A DNA stretch of 64,000 nucleotides from Nesterenkonia pannonica (GCF_019575955.1 NZ_CP080575.1:1364001-1428000), one strand, 5' to 3'; numbered from the stretch's first letter, positions 1 through 9,226 are shown. Translations and numbers: made by a program. Notes: generated from the sequence alone by a model not told the origin.

Positions 1-204
1 CCACCCACGCCAAGGAAGTCATTCAGCGCATCGTCGAAGCCTTCGGCGACCGGGTCTTCGAGACCGTCATCAAACGATCCGTGAAGTTCCCAGATGCCAC
101 GGTGGCGGCAGAGCCGATCACCTCCTACGCCCAGAAGCACGACGGAGCCAAGGCATACCGTCAGCTGGCGCGCGAGCTCATCGGCCGCGGCGCAGCCCGT
201 GATC
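1..204 (+). CDS. parA: ParA-family chromosome partitioning ATPase, C-terminal end
   Basis: The first ~67 codons read as the C-terminus of a ParA/Soj ATPase (EVIQRIVEAFGD, RSVKFPDATVAAEPITSY, ending YRQLARELIGRG). The start lies outside the window. The family segregates chromosome origins by ATP-dependent DNA binding with ParB. The frame runs without a stop straight into scpA (ATG at 210). A one-base shift would create a TGA at 200-202, so I infer a lost base rather than a true ParA-ScpA fusion. The exact end is therefore approximate. The neighbour order parA-scpA-scpB is common in actinobacteria and supports the call. Confidence 0.75.
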
Positions 205-209
205 CTCGC

Positions 210-1009
210 ATGAGCTCGGAGCTGCTGGACGCTGAGACGGAGGCACCAGGCTTCCGGCTCAGCCTGGAGAACTTCGACGGCCCCTTCGACCTGCTGCTGG
301 GCCTGATCGCCAAGCGCAGGATGGATGTCACCGCTGTCGCCCTGGGAGAGGTCACCGACGAATTCCTCTCCTACGTGCGGACGCTGGATGCCCGCCGTGC
401 ACTCGACGAGTCGTCCAACTTCGTCTTCGTCGCCGCGACGCTGCTGGATCTGAAGATCGTTCAGCTCCTCCCGGATCCGAGCCCGATTCGGAGGAGGACC
501 TCGCCGCCCTCGAGGCTCGAGACCTGCTGTTCGCCCGCCTGCTGCAGTACCGGGCCTTCAAGGAGATAGCACGCCATCTCGGGGATGCCGTGGGCGCCAA
601 CGAGCGACGCGTCGCCCGCCAGCCGGGCACCGACCCCGCGCTCGCCGGGGTGCTGCCCGAGCTGATATTCAACGCAACCCCTGAGGACCTGCGTGCGCTG
701 GCGGAGAAGGCCTTCGGGCGACGCGCGGCCGAGCCCGACGAGGTTCGCCTCGAGCACCTCCACACATCAGTCGACTCCGCGGCGGAGAGGCAGCAGGTGC
801 TGCGGATGCTGCGCGAGGCGGGACGGGTCACCTTCCAGCAGCTCGTGGCCGACGCCGATGCGCAGGCTGTGGTGGTAGTGCGCTTCATGGTGCTGCTGGA
901 GCTCTTCCGCGACCGCGTCGTCTCACTCGATCAGCCGGTTCCATTGGGCGAGCTGACGGTGACCTGGGCTGACGGCGAATCGCAGGCGGAGGAGATCGAG
1001 GACCGATGA
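210..1009 (+). CDS. scpA: Segregation and condensation protein A (kleisin)
   Basis: ScpA is the kleisin of the SMC-ScpAB condensin that compacts and separates daughter chromosomes. The N-terminal kleisin signature is clear (LENFDGPFDLLLGLI, residues ~19-33), followed by LLDLK and, after a frame change near 478 (GGAG read as GAG), ARDLLFARLLQYRAFKEIA. The winged-helix C-terminus ends ...EEIEDR. Total length ~265 aa is normal for the family. ATG at 210 follows the ParA frame directly. The stop overlaps the scpB start (ATGA at 1006-1009), indicating translational coupling. The single frameshift looks like a homopolymer loss, not gene death. Confidence 0.9.
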
Positions 1010-1624
1010 CGCAGCGTCCGGAGCCCGAGTCGGACCAGGGGCAGCCTCTGACCTCGCACGAGGATCGGCTGGGTGCGCTCGAGGCAGTGCTGATGGTCGC
1101 CGAGCAGCCCGTGCCCGCAGCGGATCTGGCGGCCGCTGTGGGACTGCCCTCCACCACGTTCAGCCCCTGCTCGACGAGCTCAGGGCCGAAGCTGACGGCA
1201 GCTCCGGGCGGCAGAGAGGCTTCGAGCTGCGTGAGGTGGCCGGGGGCTGGCGCTACTACTCGCGGGAGCGCTTCTCCGAACCGGTCTCTGCCTTCATGCT
1301 CGGCGGTCAGACGGCGAAGCTGTCCCAGGCTGCGCTGGAGACCCTCGCCGTGATCGCGTACCGGCAGCCGGTCTCACGCTCAGCGGTGGCTGCGATTCGC
1401 GGTGTGAGCGTCGACGGGGTGGTGCGCACACTGGTCACTCGAGGCCTGCTGGACATCGCGGGCACTGACCCGGCCACAGGGGCCACGCTCTACATGACGA
1501 CCACCGAATTCCTCGAACGTCTGGGGCTCGACTCACTGGATGATCTTCCGCAGCTCAGCCCGCACCTGCCGGGCGTGGGGACCTCGTCGAAGCAGACTTC
1601 AGCGAGCAGGAGCCGGGCCTCTGA
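1006..1624 (+). CDS. scpB: Segregation and condensation protein B
   Basis: ScpB is the dimeric winged-helix partner of ScpA in the SMC condensin complex. Recognisable segments are LEAVLMVAEQPV near the N-terminus, GGWRYYSRERF and the central LETLAVIAYRQPVSRS (the ScpB signature), then GLLDIAG and TTEFLERLGLDSLDDLP. Two one-base losses are inferred: near 1159 (ACGGTT read as ACGTT) and near 1577 (a five-G run read as four). With the second corrected the protein ends at TGA 1622-1624; uncorrected it would run to 1628. It overlaps scpA by 4 bases and is followed after 44 bases by rluB. Confidence 0.88.
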
Positions 1625-1668
1625 GTAAGCGCACTGCGGTGCGCCCTGTGGCCGGTAGACTGGCGGCC

Positions 1669-2611
1669 ATGTCTTCGAGGGGTCCGGGCGGCCGTGCGCC
1701 CAGAGCGTCCCGTGCCGCACGCACCCCAAGCCGGGCACATCCGGAGGTCCCTTCGCGAATCAGGCGAAGCACCGTCTGATCTCCTCCGAGCCCAAGCGTG
1801 TGAAGCTGCGCGCCGATGAGGCCGAGGAGAACTTCCGGGCCGTGCATGACCCGGAGGGCACCCGCCTGCAGAAGGTTCTGGCCTCCGCCGGTGTGGCTTC
1901 CCGCCGGGTCAGCGAGAATCTCATTGCGGAGGGGCGCGTCATGATCGACGGCCGCACCGTGATCGAGCCCGGAGTTCGGGTGGTCCCTGAGCAGGTCACG
2001 ATCCATGTGGACGGCATTCGGCTGAACCTCGACGTGGAGCACCAGTACGCCGTGCTGAACAAGTTTAAGCAGGGGTGATGACCACCATGTCCGATCCGGA
2101 GGGGCGGCGGTGCGTCGGAGACTTCCTGACCCCGGAGCAGCAGAAGCTGCGGCTGTTCCATGTCGGCCGTCTGGACTTCGAGACAGAAGGTCTGCTGCTG
2201 CTGACCAATGACGGGGATCTGGCCCACCAGCTCACCCATCCGTCCTACGAGGTTCCCAAGACCTACCTCGCCGAGCTGCGCGGCAATCTGCCCAGGAAGG
2301 CGGAGGCCCAGCTGCGGGTAGGCATCGAGCTGGAGGACGGCCCCATCGTGGTGGACGACTTCCACCATATGGGCTCGAACGGCGGACGAACGCTGGTCCA
2401 GCTCACTCTTCACTCCGGCCGCAACCGCATTGTCCGGAGGATCTTCGAGCACTTCGGAGCTCCGGTGGCGCGGCTGGTGCGCACCGCCGTCGGTGGGATC
2501 GCCATCGGCGACCAGGCGCAGGGCACGGTGCGGGAGCTGACCTCGCGGGAGGTGGGGCACCTGCGCGACCTCGTCAGCGACCAGCCGAACGAACAGGGTG
2601 GGACGCGGTGA
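1669..2611 (+). CDS. rluB: 23S rRNA pseudouridine synthase, RluB/RsuA family
   Basis: An S4 RNA-binding domain (LQKVLASAGVASRRVSENLI) precedes the catalytic domain with the RsuA-family GRLDFETEGLLLLTNDGDLA motif containing the catalytic Asp, then HSGRNRIVRRIFEHFG. The enzyme isomerises uridine in 23S rRNA. The N-terminal ~25 residues are basic and low-complexity, usual in actinobacterial RluB. Frames change near 1740 and at 2062-2074. At the second site the expected NKPAGVMTT appears as NKFKQG followed by a stop, which fits GCCGGCAGGG being recorded as GTTTAAGCAGGG. The TGA overlaps the tyrA GTG by 4 bases. Confidence 0.88.
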
Positions 2612-3689
2612 GCTTTCAGACAGTCCTCGTACGAGGCACCGGCCTTCTGGGGACCAGCATCGGCTTGGGCCTGCGCGCATCGGGAAAAGAAGTATGGCTC
2701 TCGGACCCTTCTCAGGTGGCGGTGAGCATCGCTGCCGACATCGGCGCCAAGCAGGGTGTGGAATGACGAAAGGCACCCTGACCTGGTCGTGGTCGCGGCT
2801 CCGCCGGAGGCCACCGCAGAGGAGGTGCATCGGGCGCTGGTGCGTCACCCTGAGGCGATCGTGGTGGACATCGCTTCGGTGAAGGGTTCGGTGCTGGACG
2901 AGCTCCGCCAGTTTCCCGGCGAGTTCGACCTCTCTCGCTATGTGGGGACTCACCCGATGGCTGGTCGTGAGCGCTCTGGTCCCGTGGCCGCCCGTGGCGC
3001 TCTCTTTACGTCGATGCCGTGGGTGATCTGCCCCCACGAGGACGTCCCGGAGGAGACCGTCGCAGCTGCAGAGGAGCTGGCCCGCCTGCTCGGAGCGAGT
3101 CTGCACAGGATGACTCCGGCTCAGCATGATGGGTCGGTGGCGCTGATCAGCCACCTGCCGCAGGTGGCGGCCTCTCTGGTGGCCTCACGGCTTCAGAACG
3201 CCCCCAGCAGGCGCTGGGCCTCTCCGGCAATGGGCTGCGGGACGTCACCCGAATCGCCGCCTCCGACCCGAACCTGTGGGTCCAGATCCTCACCTACAAC
3301 GCGCCTACCGTTTTGGAGATCCTCTATGGCCTGCGCGAGGACGTGAACCAGCTCATCGGGACCTTGGAGGCTCCGCGGGCTCCCGGAGGTCAGGCCGACA
3401 TCGCTCAGCTGATCGCTGAGGGCAACGCGGGGTGGCGCGGATTCCCGGAAAGCACGGCTCTCCGCCGCAGTCATTCACCGTGGTCACCGTCATCGTCGAC
3501 GACCGTCCCGGACAGATCGCCGCCCTGCTCAATGACGTCGCAGAGATCGGGACCAACGTCGAAGACATGCGCATGGACCACTCCGCAGGCCATGAGGTGG
3601 GTATGGTGGAGCTTTCAGTTCTGCCTGGCCGGGCCGAGGAGCTGGCTCAAGCGCTCACGCACATAGGATGGAAGGTAGTGCTGACTTAG
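2608..3689 (+). CDS. tyrA: Prephenate dehydrogenase with C-terminal ACT domain
   Basis: The product oxidatively decarboxylates prephenate to 4-hydroxyphenylpyruvate for tyrosine synthesis. The NAD-binding glycine motif (GTGLLGTSIGLGLR) is at residues ~10-24; THPMAGRERSG is the family active-site histidine region; an ACT regulatory domain (FTVVTVIVDDRPGQIAALL) lies near the C-terminus and suggests feedback control by tyrosine. GTG start chosen for the 4-base overlap with rluB. Three one-base losses near 2757, 3205 (C run) and 3440 split the frame. Corrected length ~361 aa is typical of the ACT-containing actinobacterial form. Confidence 0.85.
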
Positions 3690-3691
3690 TT

Positions 3692-4387
3692 ATGGCTGAA
3701 CCACATTCCCGGATGATCATTGCCGTCGACGGCCCCTCAGGCAGCGGAAAGTCCAGCGTGTGCCGGGCGGCTGCGACCCAGCTGGGCGCTGACTATCTCG
3801 ACACCGGGGCGATGTACCGGGCGGCGACCTGGTACTGCTTGGACCAGCAGCTGGATCTGGACGACGAGGCCGCAGTGGCGGTGGCGGTAGAGGAGATGCC
3901 GCTGCACCTGTCCACTGATCCGCAGCATCAGAGCGTCACGGTGGGCGAGACCGACGTGTCCGTCGCGATCCGTGAGCCGCGGATCTCCGAGGCGGTCTCT
4001 CAGGTGGCGACGAACCGTCGCGCTCGGTCTGTGCTGATCGACGCGCAGCGCCGCATCATCGACGAGTCCGGATTCATCGTGGCCGAAGGCCGCGACATCA
4101 CCACAGTGGTCGCTCCCGACGCCCAGGTGAGAGTGCTGCTGACGGCATCGGCGGAGGCGCGGCTGCGTCGCCGCGGGCTGCAGCTCACTGCCGAGTCCGG
4201 CGCCGAGCAGGACGAGGCAGCCCTGAGACGCCAGGTGCTCGAGCGGGACCGCAGGGACTCAGCCGCGTCCAACTTCACCGAGGCCGCCGATGGGGTGGCC
4301 GTGCTTGACAGCTCAGACCTGACTTTTGAGGAGACCGTGGATTCATTGATCGGCCGTGTGGAGACCCTGCAGGATGCTTCGCGATGA
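3692..4387 (+). CDS. cmk: Cytidylate kinase
   Basis: Phosphorylates CMP and dCMP. The P-loop GPSGSGKSS sits at residues ~14-22, followed by LGADYLDTGAMYRA, a hallmark of bacterial CMP kinases, and VAEGRDITTVV. At 231 aa with the ATG at 3692 it matches the family; an upstream in-frame ATG at 3668 lies inside tyrA and would add a non-homologous leader, so I prefer 3692. This is one of the few core genes here with no visible frame break. The stop overlaps the der start (ATGA, 4384-4387). cmk-der is a standard actinobacterial pair. Confidence 0.92.
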   Translation: MAEPHSRMIIAVDGPSGSGKSSVCRAAATQLGADYLDTGAMYRAATWYCLDQQLDLDDEAAVAVAVEEMPLHLSTDPQHQSVTVGETDVSVAIREPRISEAVSQVATNRRARSVLIDAQRRIIDESGFIVAEGRDITTVVAPDAQVRVLLTASAEARLRRRGLQLTAESGAEQDEAALRRQVLERDRRDSAASNFTEAADGVAVLDSSDLTFEETVDSLIGRVETLQDASR

Positions 4388-5918
4388 GTGACCGCACAGA
4401 GGGCGAGTACGTGCCCGAGGGTGAGGACCGCATCGAGGAGCGGCTGGCGAGCCTCAGCGAGGAGGAGGCCCAGGCGCGCGCCGCAGCGCTGCGGGCCTAC
4501 TTTGAGGCGTATGAGCTCGAGGAGGACGATGCTGACCTTCTTGAGGACTTCGTCGAGAGCGAGGCCGAGGAGCTCTACCTTCCCGCGCCGCCGGTGCTGG
4601 CAGTGGTGGGCCTACCAATGTGGGCAAGTCGACGATGGTCAACCGCATCATTCGTGCGCGGGAGGCCGTGGTCGAGGATGTCCCCGGCGTCACTCGGGAC
4701 CGAGTTTCCTACGAGGCGGAATGGAACGGCACAGATTTCACGCTCTTGGACACCGGCGGCTGGGAGGCCGACGCGAAAGGCATGGCCAAGCAGGTCGCTG
4801 ACCAAGCTGAGATGGCGGTAGACGAGGCGGATGCCGTGGTGTTCGTCGTCGACGGTCTGGTGGGTGCGACGGCGGTCGACGAAGCCGTTGTCCAGATGCT
4901 GCGCCGCAAGCGCAAGCCGGTGATTCTGGCCGCGAACAAGATCGACAACACCTATGAGGGCTCGTCGCAGATGGCCGAGGTCTACGCCCTGTGGAACTTG
5001 GGGCTCGGGAGCCGTTCCCGATTTCGGCGCTGCACGGCACCGGCACCGGCGACATGCTGGACGCAGCCTTGAGAGTCCTCCCGGAGACGGCGCAGCACCG
5101 GGGTGTGATCCCGCAGGGCGGGCCTCGGCGTGTGGCGCTGGTCGGGCGTCCCAATGTGGGCAAGTCCTCGCTGCTGAACAAGCTGGCTTAGGCTCTGACC
5201 GAGTGGTGGTCGATGACGTGGCTGGCACCACCCGCGATCCGGTCGACGAGTTCATCGAGCTCGGCGGGCAGCAGTGGCGTTTCGTGGACACCGCGGGGAT
5301 CAGACGTCGTCAGCACATGGCGGCGGGCTCTGAGTACTATGCGATGCTCAGGACTCAGCGCGCCCTGGACAAGGCAGAGGTCGCCGTGGTGCTGGTCTCG
5401 GTGGAGGAGCCGGTCAGCGAGCAGGACGTGCGGATCATCCAGATGGTGCTCGATTCCGGCCGTGCCGTGGTGCTGGCCTACAACAAGTGGGACCTCATGG
5501 ACGAGGAGCGTCGCTACTACCTGGAGCGCGAGATCCAGCGCGATCTTGCGCATGTGGCCTGGGCGCCCTGAGTCAACGTATCGGCCCTTACGGGATGGCA
5601 CAGGGACAGGCTCGCGCTTACTCTGAACACGTCCTCACCAACTGGGAGCAGCGGATCTCCACGGGGCGGCTCAATGCGTTCCTCGGCGAGTTGGTGGCGG
5701 CGCATCCGCACCCGGTGCGCGGCGGCAAGCAGCCGAGGATCCTCTTCGGCACGCAGCCGAGCACCCGGCCTCCGAAGTTCGTGCTCTTCACCACGGGCTT
5801 CCTGGATCCCGGGTATAGGCGATTCATCATTCGGCGGCTGCGTGAGACGTTCGATTTCACCGGCACTCCGATCGAAGTGCAGATGCGTGTGCGTGAGAAG
5901 CGCAAGCGTCGCAAATGA
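4384..5918 (+). CDS. der: Ribosome-associated GTPase Der (EngA)
   Basis: Der has two tandem Era-like GTPase domains plus a KH-like C-terminal domain and acts in 50S assembly. Both P-loops are visible (second: [15 protein letters not shown]), with DVPGVTRDR and DVAGTTRDP switch I motifs, DTGGW and DTAGI Walker B motifs, NKID and NKWD, and C-terminal KFVLFTTGF and RKRRK. An acidic N-terminal extension (~60 aa) is usual in actinobacteria. Frames break near 4611 (first P-loop, GCCGGC-type change), 5010, 5188 (GCT-TA-GGC), 5569 (TGA where Arg is expected) and 5616 (GCTTAC). I read these as sequence errors in an essential gene. Confidence 0.88.
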
Positions 5919-5930
5919 GTCTCATTAAAA

Positions 5931-5959
5931 TTAGATTTACTGTCTTTTTGTAATTCTAA
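5931..5959. repeat. AT-rich inverted repeat between der and fdhA
   Basis: Arms TTAGATTTAC (5931-5940) and GTAATTCTAA (5950-5959) match at 9 of 10 positions with a 9-base spacer containing TTTTT. It stands out because the surrounding genome is GC-rich. It may be a regulator operator upstream of fdhA or a weak der terminator; the sequence alone does not decide. Confidence 0.45.
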
Positions 5960-6001
5960 AAAGTGCTTCACCTTCGGGTTTATTCGGGCTACCGTGGTTC
6001 T

Positions 6002-6029
6002 TGCATGCCGTGATGTTCGTCACGGTGCA
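6002..6029. promoter_or_regulatory. Inverted repeat in the fdhA leader, possible operator
   Basis: CCGTGA (6008-6013) and TCACGG (6020-6025) are perfect arms around TGTTCG, flanked by outer TGCA tetramers at 6002-6005 and 6026-6029. It lies about 22-50 bases upstream of the fdhA start. Such dyads are typical repressor sites; alternatively the leader RNA forms a hairpin. No adjacent regulator gene is evident. Confidence 0.4.
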
Positions 6030-6050
6030 GTCGACTGGCAGGAGTCCGTC

Positions 6051-7265
6051 ATGAGCTCGAATCGTGTTGTCGTCTACAAGGGCCCGGGTGAGGTCGCCAT
6101 TGAGTCCGTGGACTACCCGAAGCTGGAGATTCCCAAGGAGGTCGCGGACCATTTCGGCATCTCGCAGAAGGCTCCGCATGCTGCGATCCTCAAGGTGGTC
6201 ACCACAAACATCTGCGGCTCCGACCAGCACATGGTCCGAGGGCGGACAACGGCTCCTGTGGGTCAGACTCTGGGCCATGAGATCACCGGTGAGGTGGTGG
6301 AGGTCGGCGAGGACGTCCTGTTCACCAAGCAGGGGGACATCTGCTCCGTGCCGTTCAACATCGCTTGCGGGCGGTGTCAGACGTGCAATGACGGAAAGAC
6401 CGGCATCTGCCTGAACGTGAATCCCGCCCGGGCTGGGGCCGCATACGGCTACGTCGATATGGGCGGCTGGATCGGCGGTCAGGCCGAGTACGTCATGGTT
6501 CCCTACGCCGACTTCAACCTGCTGAGGTTCCCGGACCGCGATCAGGCGCTGGAGAAGATCCTGGACCTGACGATGCTGTCGGACATCTTCCCCACCGGCT
6601 ATCACGGCGTATACACCGCGGGCGTGACGACGGGCTCGACGGTGTACATTGCTGGCGCAGGGCCTGTGGGGCTTGCGGCCGCGCACTCTGCTCAGCTGCT
6701 GGGTGCAGGTGCGGTGCTGGTGGGCGACATGAACAAGGAGCGCCTGGCCAAGGCGGAGAGCTTCGGGTGCGTGGGCATTGACCTGACCCGGGACGGAAGC
6801 CTGCCGGACATGATTGCTGAGGTGCTTGGTGAGCCGGAGGTCGACGCTGCCGTGGATGCGGTCGGCTTCGAGGCGCGCGGTCATGGTGAAGGCGCTGCAG
6901 AGGCTCCCGCGACGGTGCTCAACGACTGTATGGAGGTCGCTCGCGCTGGTGCCGGAATCGGCATCCCCGGGCTGTATGTCACCGGGGACCCCGGCGCTGC
7001 GGATGACAACGCCAAGGAGGGCACACTGGGTGTCCGCTTGGGGCTCGGGTGGGCGAAGTCGCACACGTTCGCCACTGGTCAGTGCCCTGTGAAGCAGTAC
7101 AACCGGCAGCTGATGAAGGCGATCATCCATGACAAGGCGAGGATCGCGGACGTCGTCAGCGCCACCCCAGTGTCACTGGACGATGCGCCGGATGCGTACC
7201 AGCAGTTCGACTCCGGGGTTGCCCGGAAGTTTGTCATTGACCCGCATGGGATGGTGTCCTCCTAA
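6051..7265 (+). CDS. fdhA: Glutathione-independent formaldehyde dehydrogenase
   Basis: A 404-aa zinc-dependent medium-chain dehydrogenase closest in motif content to Pseudomonas putida FdhA, which oxidises formaldehyde to formate with tightly bound NAD. Visible: TNICGSDQHMVRGRTTA with the catalytic-zinc Cys, LGHEITGEVVEVG, the structural zinc cysteines in CGRCQTCNDGKTGIC, and the cofactor loop AGAGPVGLAAA. ATG at 6051 is preceded by CAGGAG. The gene has no frameshift, and its GCTGGC at 6651 is intact, unlike many neighbours. It sits alone between two dyads and a terminator, so it is probably monocistronic; role is formaldehyde detoxification or C1 metabolism. Confidence 0.9.
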   Translation: MSSNRVVVYKGPGEVAIESVDYPKLEIPKEVADHFGISQKAPHAAILKVVTTNICGSDQHMVRGRTTAPVGQTLGHEITGEVVEVGEDVLFTKQGDICSVPFNIACGRCQTCNDGKTGICLNVNPARAGAAYGYVDMGGWIGGQAEYVMVPYADFNLLRFPDRDQALEKILDLTMLSDIFPTGYHGVYTAGVTTGSTVYIAGAGPVGLAAAHSAQLLGAGAVLVGDMNKERLAKAESFGCVGIDLTRDGSLPDMIAEVLGEPEVDAAVDAVGFEARGHGEGAAEAPATVLNDCMEVARAGAGIGIPGLYVTGDPGAADDNAKEGTLGVRLGLGWAKSHTFATGQCPVKQYNRQLMKAIIHDKARIADVVSATPVSLDDAPDAYQQFDSGVARKFVIDPHGMVSS

Positions 7266-7289
7266 GCTCAGGAGCGCGGGATGCGAAGA

Positions 7290-7332
7290 GGCTCCCTGCG
7301 ACCCTTCATCACGGGTCGCAGGAGCCTTTCGC
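7290..7332 (+). terminator. Rho-independent terminator after fdhA
   Basis: Near-perfect stem: GGCTCCCTGCGACCC (7290-7304) pairs with GGGTCGCAGGAGCC (7313-7326), followed by TTTCG. It lies between fdhA and a convergent small ORF and could serve both strands. Confidence 0.8.
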
Positions 7333-7350
7333 GTGTTGAGGGCGTGAACG

Positions 7351-7488
7351 TCATTTGCTGACGTACACCCGTGAACGTTCCCGGAATACGTGCACTCCGG
7401 AGAGCGCGAAAGCAATCATTACAAACACCGGACCGGCGATGAGCGACCAGCGGAGCGTGACATCCCAAGCCGTCAAGAGAGTATCCAT
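7351..7488 (-). CDS. Putative 45-aa single-pass membrane protein
   Basis: The minus strand holds a short ORF with ATG at 7486-7488 and TGA at 7351-7353. It encodes a short N-terminus (MDTLLTAWDVTLRW), one hydrophobic helix (LIAGPVFVMIAFALSGVHVF) and a basic C-terminal tail (RERSRVYVSK). The positive-inside pattern fits a single-pass protein with the C-terminus in the cytoplasm. It converges on fdhA across a shared terminator. No convincing Shine-Dalgarno is visible. I do not recognise the family; it could be a chance ORF, but the helix and charged tail make a small membrane protein plausible. Confidence 0.4.
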   Translation of the reverse strand: MDTLLTAWDVTLRWSLIAGPVFVMIAFALSGVHVFRERSRVYVSK

Positions 7489-7742
7489 GACCTGACAGTA
7501 CGCTCATCGCGAACGAGTAGGTGCTCGACGTGCCGGTTATGCGCAGGGCGCATTTGCGTGCGCCTCAGGCGCTGCATGCGAGCTATCTGTGAGCGGATGC
7601 CTGCCCGCCTTGACCACGGCCTTGCCAGCGTCGAAAAAGCTTTCGTCCTACCCACAGCAGAATCGTCCTGATGATCATGATCCGACCGTAGCCAGCGAAC
7701 CCGTGCGTCCCCTTGGCGGTCGCAGGACGCTGAGAGGGAGCC

Positions 7743-8135
7743 ATGGGGCCGCGTCGGTTGCTCCGGACGATGGATATCGTGACATCCCTGAGTGATCACT
7801 CCAGCGACCTGACTCTGCGCATCGGCCACGAAGAACTGATCATCCGTGGCCGCTACGAGACGCTGAGCATCATCAACGACATCCTCATTGCGCTGTGGTT
7901 CATCATCGGCAGCGTCCTGTTCTTGAGTGAATCCACGACGACTATTGGAACGTGGCTGTTTCTGATCGGCAATATGCAGCTGCCCATCCGCCCAGTCATC
8001 CGGCTCGCCCGCCGGATGCACATCACGCGCATCGGGGAGGGCAGGCGCAGCCTCGCAGGACTTCTGAGCCTATTCAGCAACACGAAGCCGAATGAGACAG
8101 GCCTCGTGGATAGGAGAATTCTGGTGAGCATATAG
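7743..8135 (+). CDS. YrhK-like domain membrane protein
   Basis: The central region (IRGRYETLSIINDILIALWFIIG, ... GTWLFLIGNMQLPIRPVIRLARRMHITR) matches the YrhK-like family: two predicted membrane helices linked by SESTTTIGT and ended by a basic segment. Function of the family is unknown. ATG at 7743 follows GAGAGGGAG closely; ATG at 7770 is an alternative that would begin MDIVTSLSDHSS. The C-terminal ~35 residues (GEGRRSLAGLLSLFSNTKPNE) are variable. About 250 bases between the small minus-strand ORF and this gene hold nothing I can assign. It belongs to the lower-GC islet between fdhA and tRNA-Pro. Confidence 0.7.
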   Translation: MGPRRLLRTMDIVTSLSDHSSDLTLRIGHEELIIRGRYETLSIINDILIALWFIIGSVLFLSESTTTIGTWLFLIGNMQLPIRPVIRLARRMHITRIGEGRRSLAGLLSLFSNTKPNETGLVDRRILVSI

Positions 8136-8170
8136 TTAGGATGTAAGCCCAGGTATCAAAAGGAGCTCTC

Positions 8171-8868
8171 GTGGACAATGCATCCCAGTTTCCGTCCGTG
8201 TCAGAAAATGTTGTCGATCATGCACGAGAGCAGGCGTTTATCGCGTTGCGTGACGCTAAGACTCCCCGGCTTTTACGCGAATTTTATGATCCGGAGACTA
8301 ATTACGCTGGAGCGACGTTCACGCAGCTGGGACCAGTGGACCACGGTGCAGTGACGGCGGTCGACCTCGTAGCTACCGCAACACTATCCGTGACAATCCC
8401 TCCCCGGGCAGTGCGCCGGTTTCTTGGGGAGGAGGGCACAGCTCAAGAACTATCGCGCCTCCTGCATGCGTTGCCGGATGTCACCCTGGAGAACACTACC
8501 CTGCGGACTTCGCTCCTATGAGCGAGTTTTACGATTTCATCAAAACTTCGTTAGCTCGCGCAGGTACGGCGTCGTCTAATGCGTGGGTAACGGCCAGCAA
8601 AATCACCGCACGAAAACGTCCCGGCCTGTTTCCTGTCCGCGATAGCGTCGTATGTACATATCTGGGTATCCATAACCTGCGAGATCGTGCGAAGGATTGG
8701 GTGGTTTTTCGCGAGCTCATGCGAGACCCCGAGATTTTAGAACGTCTGGAAGTGCTTGCTTCATCTACTAAAGAACCTTCGATGGAGAACCGGCCAGTTG
8801 TTGAGCCAGAGCCCTTGAGGCTGCTCGATGCCGTGCTCTGGAGGTTTGCGGGTAATTCCGGCCACTAG
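8171..8868 (+). CDS. DUF6308-like protein, recorded as two overlapping ORFs
   Basis: GTG at 8171 follows a strong AAAGGAG. The first ORF (to 8521) contains REFYDPETNYAGATFTQLGPVD and VDLVATATLSVTIPP. The second (ATG 8518-8868) contains NAWVTASKITARKRPGLFPVRDSVV, WVVFRELMRD and RLLDAVLWRFA. Together they give the full-length architecture I associate with DUF6308 proteins of actinobacteria, of unknown function. The ORFs overlap by ATGA. Either a one-base error split one gene, or the two halves are genuinely separate and coupled. Downstream at 9506 is a second, decayed copy with the same motif order. No catalytic motif is obvious. Confidence 0.65.
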
Positions 8869-8963
8869 CCGTCAGGAGCGGGTTCGTCGGCGGGTGGTAA
8901 TCGGCCGCCTCTAGATGGTCATCCCCTCGAGGGCTCCGAGGTTCGAACCCAACTTTTCCTGCC

Positions 8964-9226
8964 TCAATTAGCACCATCGTTGAGGGCGGTCAGCAGTTCG
9001 CCGACCCGATGGTGGCGCTCCAGGGGTGCCGCAGGGGCAGCTCCGGGTGCACACGACAGCGATTCCGGTGTCCGACACGCTCTCGGTCCAAGTACCCCTC
9101 GTTGAGGAGTTCGGCCCGGATGCGCTGTGCCGCACGTTCAATGATTCCCACCTTCTCCGCTATCTCACGGACGAGCAGCCCGTGATCCCAGGCCACGCAG
9201 ATCCGTACGTGTGCATGATCGTTCAG
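8964..9226 (-). CDS. Winged-helix DNA-binding protein
   Basis: Minus-strand coding with LLVREIAEKVGIIERAAQRIRAELLNEGYLDRERVGHRNRCRVHPELPLRHP, the pattern of a small winged-helix regulator family common in actinobacteria (recognition helix around ERAAQRI). The frame upstream reads LNDHAHVRICVAWDH, the usual first helix. The native end is probably ...LERHHRVGELLTALNDGAN with TGA at 8964-8966; a lost C in CCCC near 9017 shifts the recorded frame. The true start is unclear and may lie a little upstream. It could regulate the flanking DUF6308-like genes. Confidence 0.6.

Noticed and set aside
1760-3154. Long open frame on the minus strand (464 codons) opposite rluB and tyrA
   Set aside because: It is the antisense shadow of two well-supported genes in GC-rich DNA and shows no family motifs.
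5937-7130. Open minus-strand frame of 397 codons overlapping fdhA
   Set aside because: Complement of an intact, clearly recognised fdhA; composition is His/Arg/Asp-rich as expected for a shadow frame.
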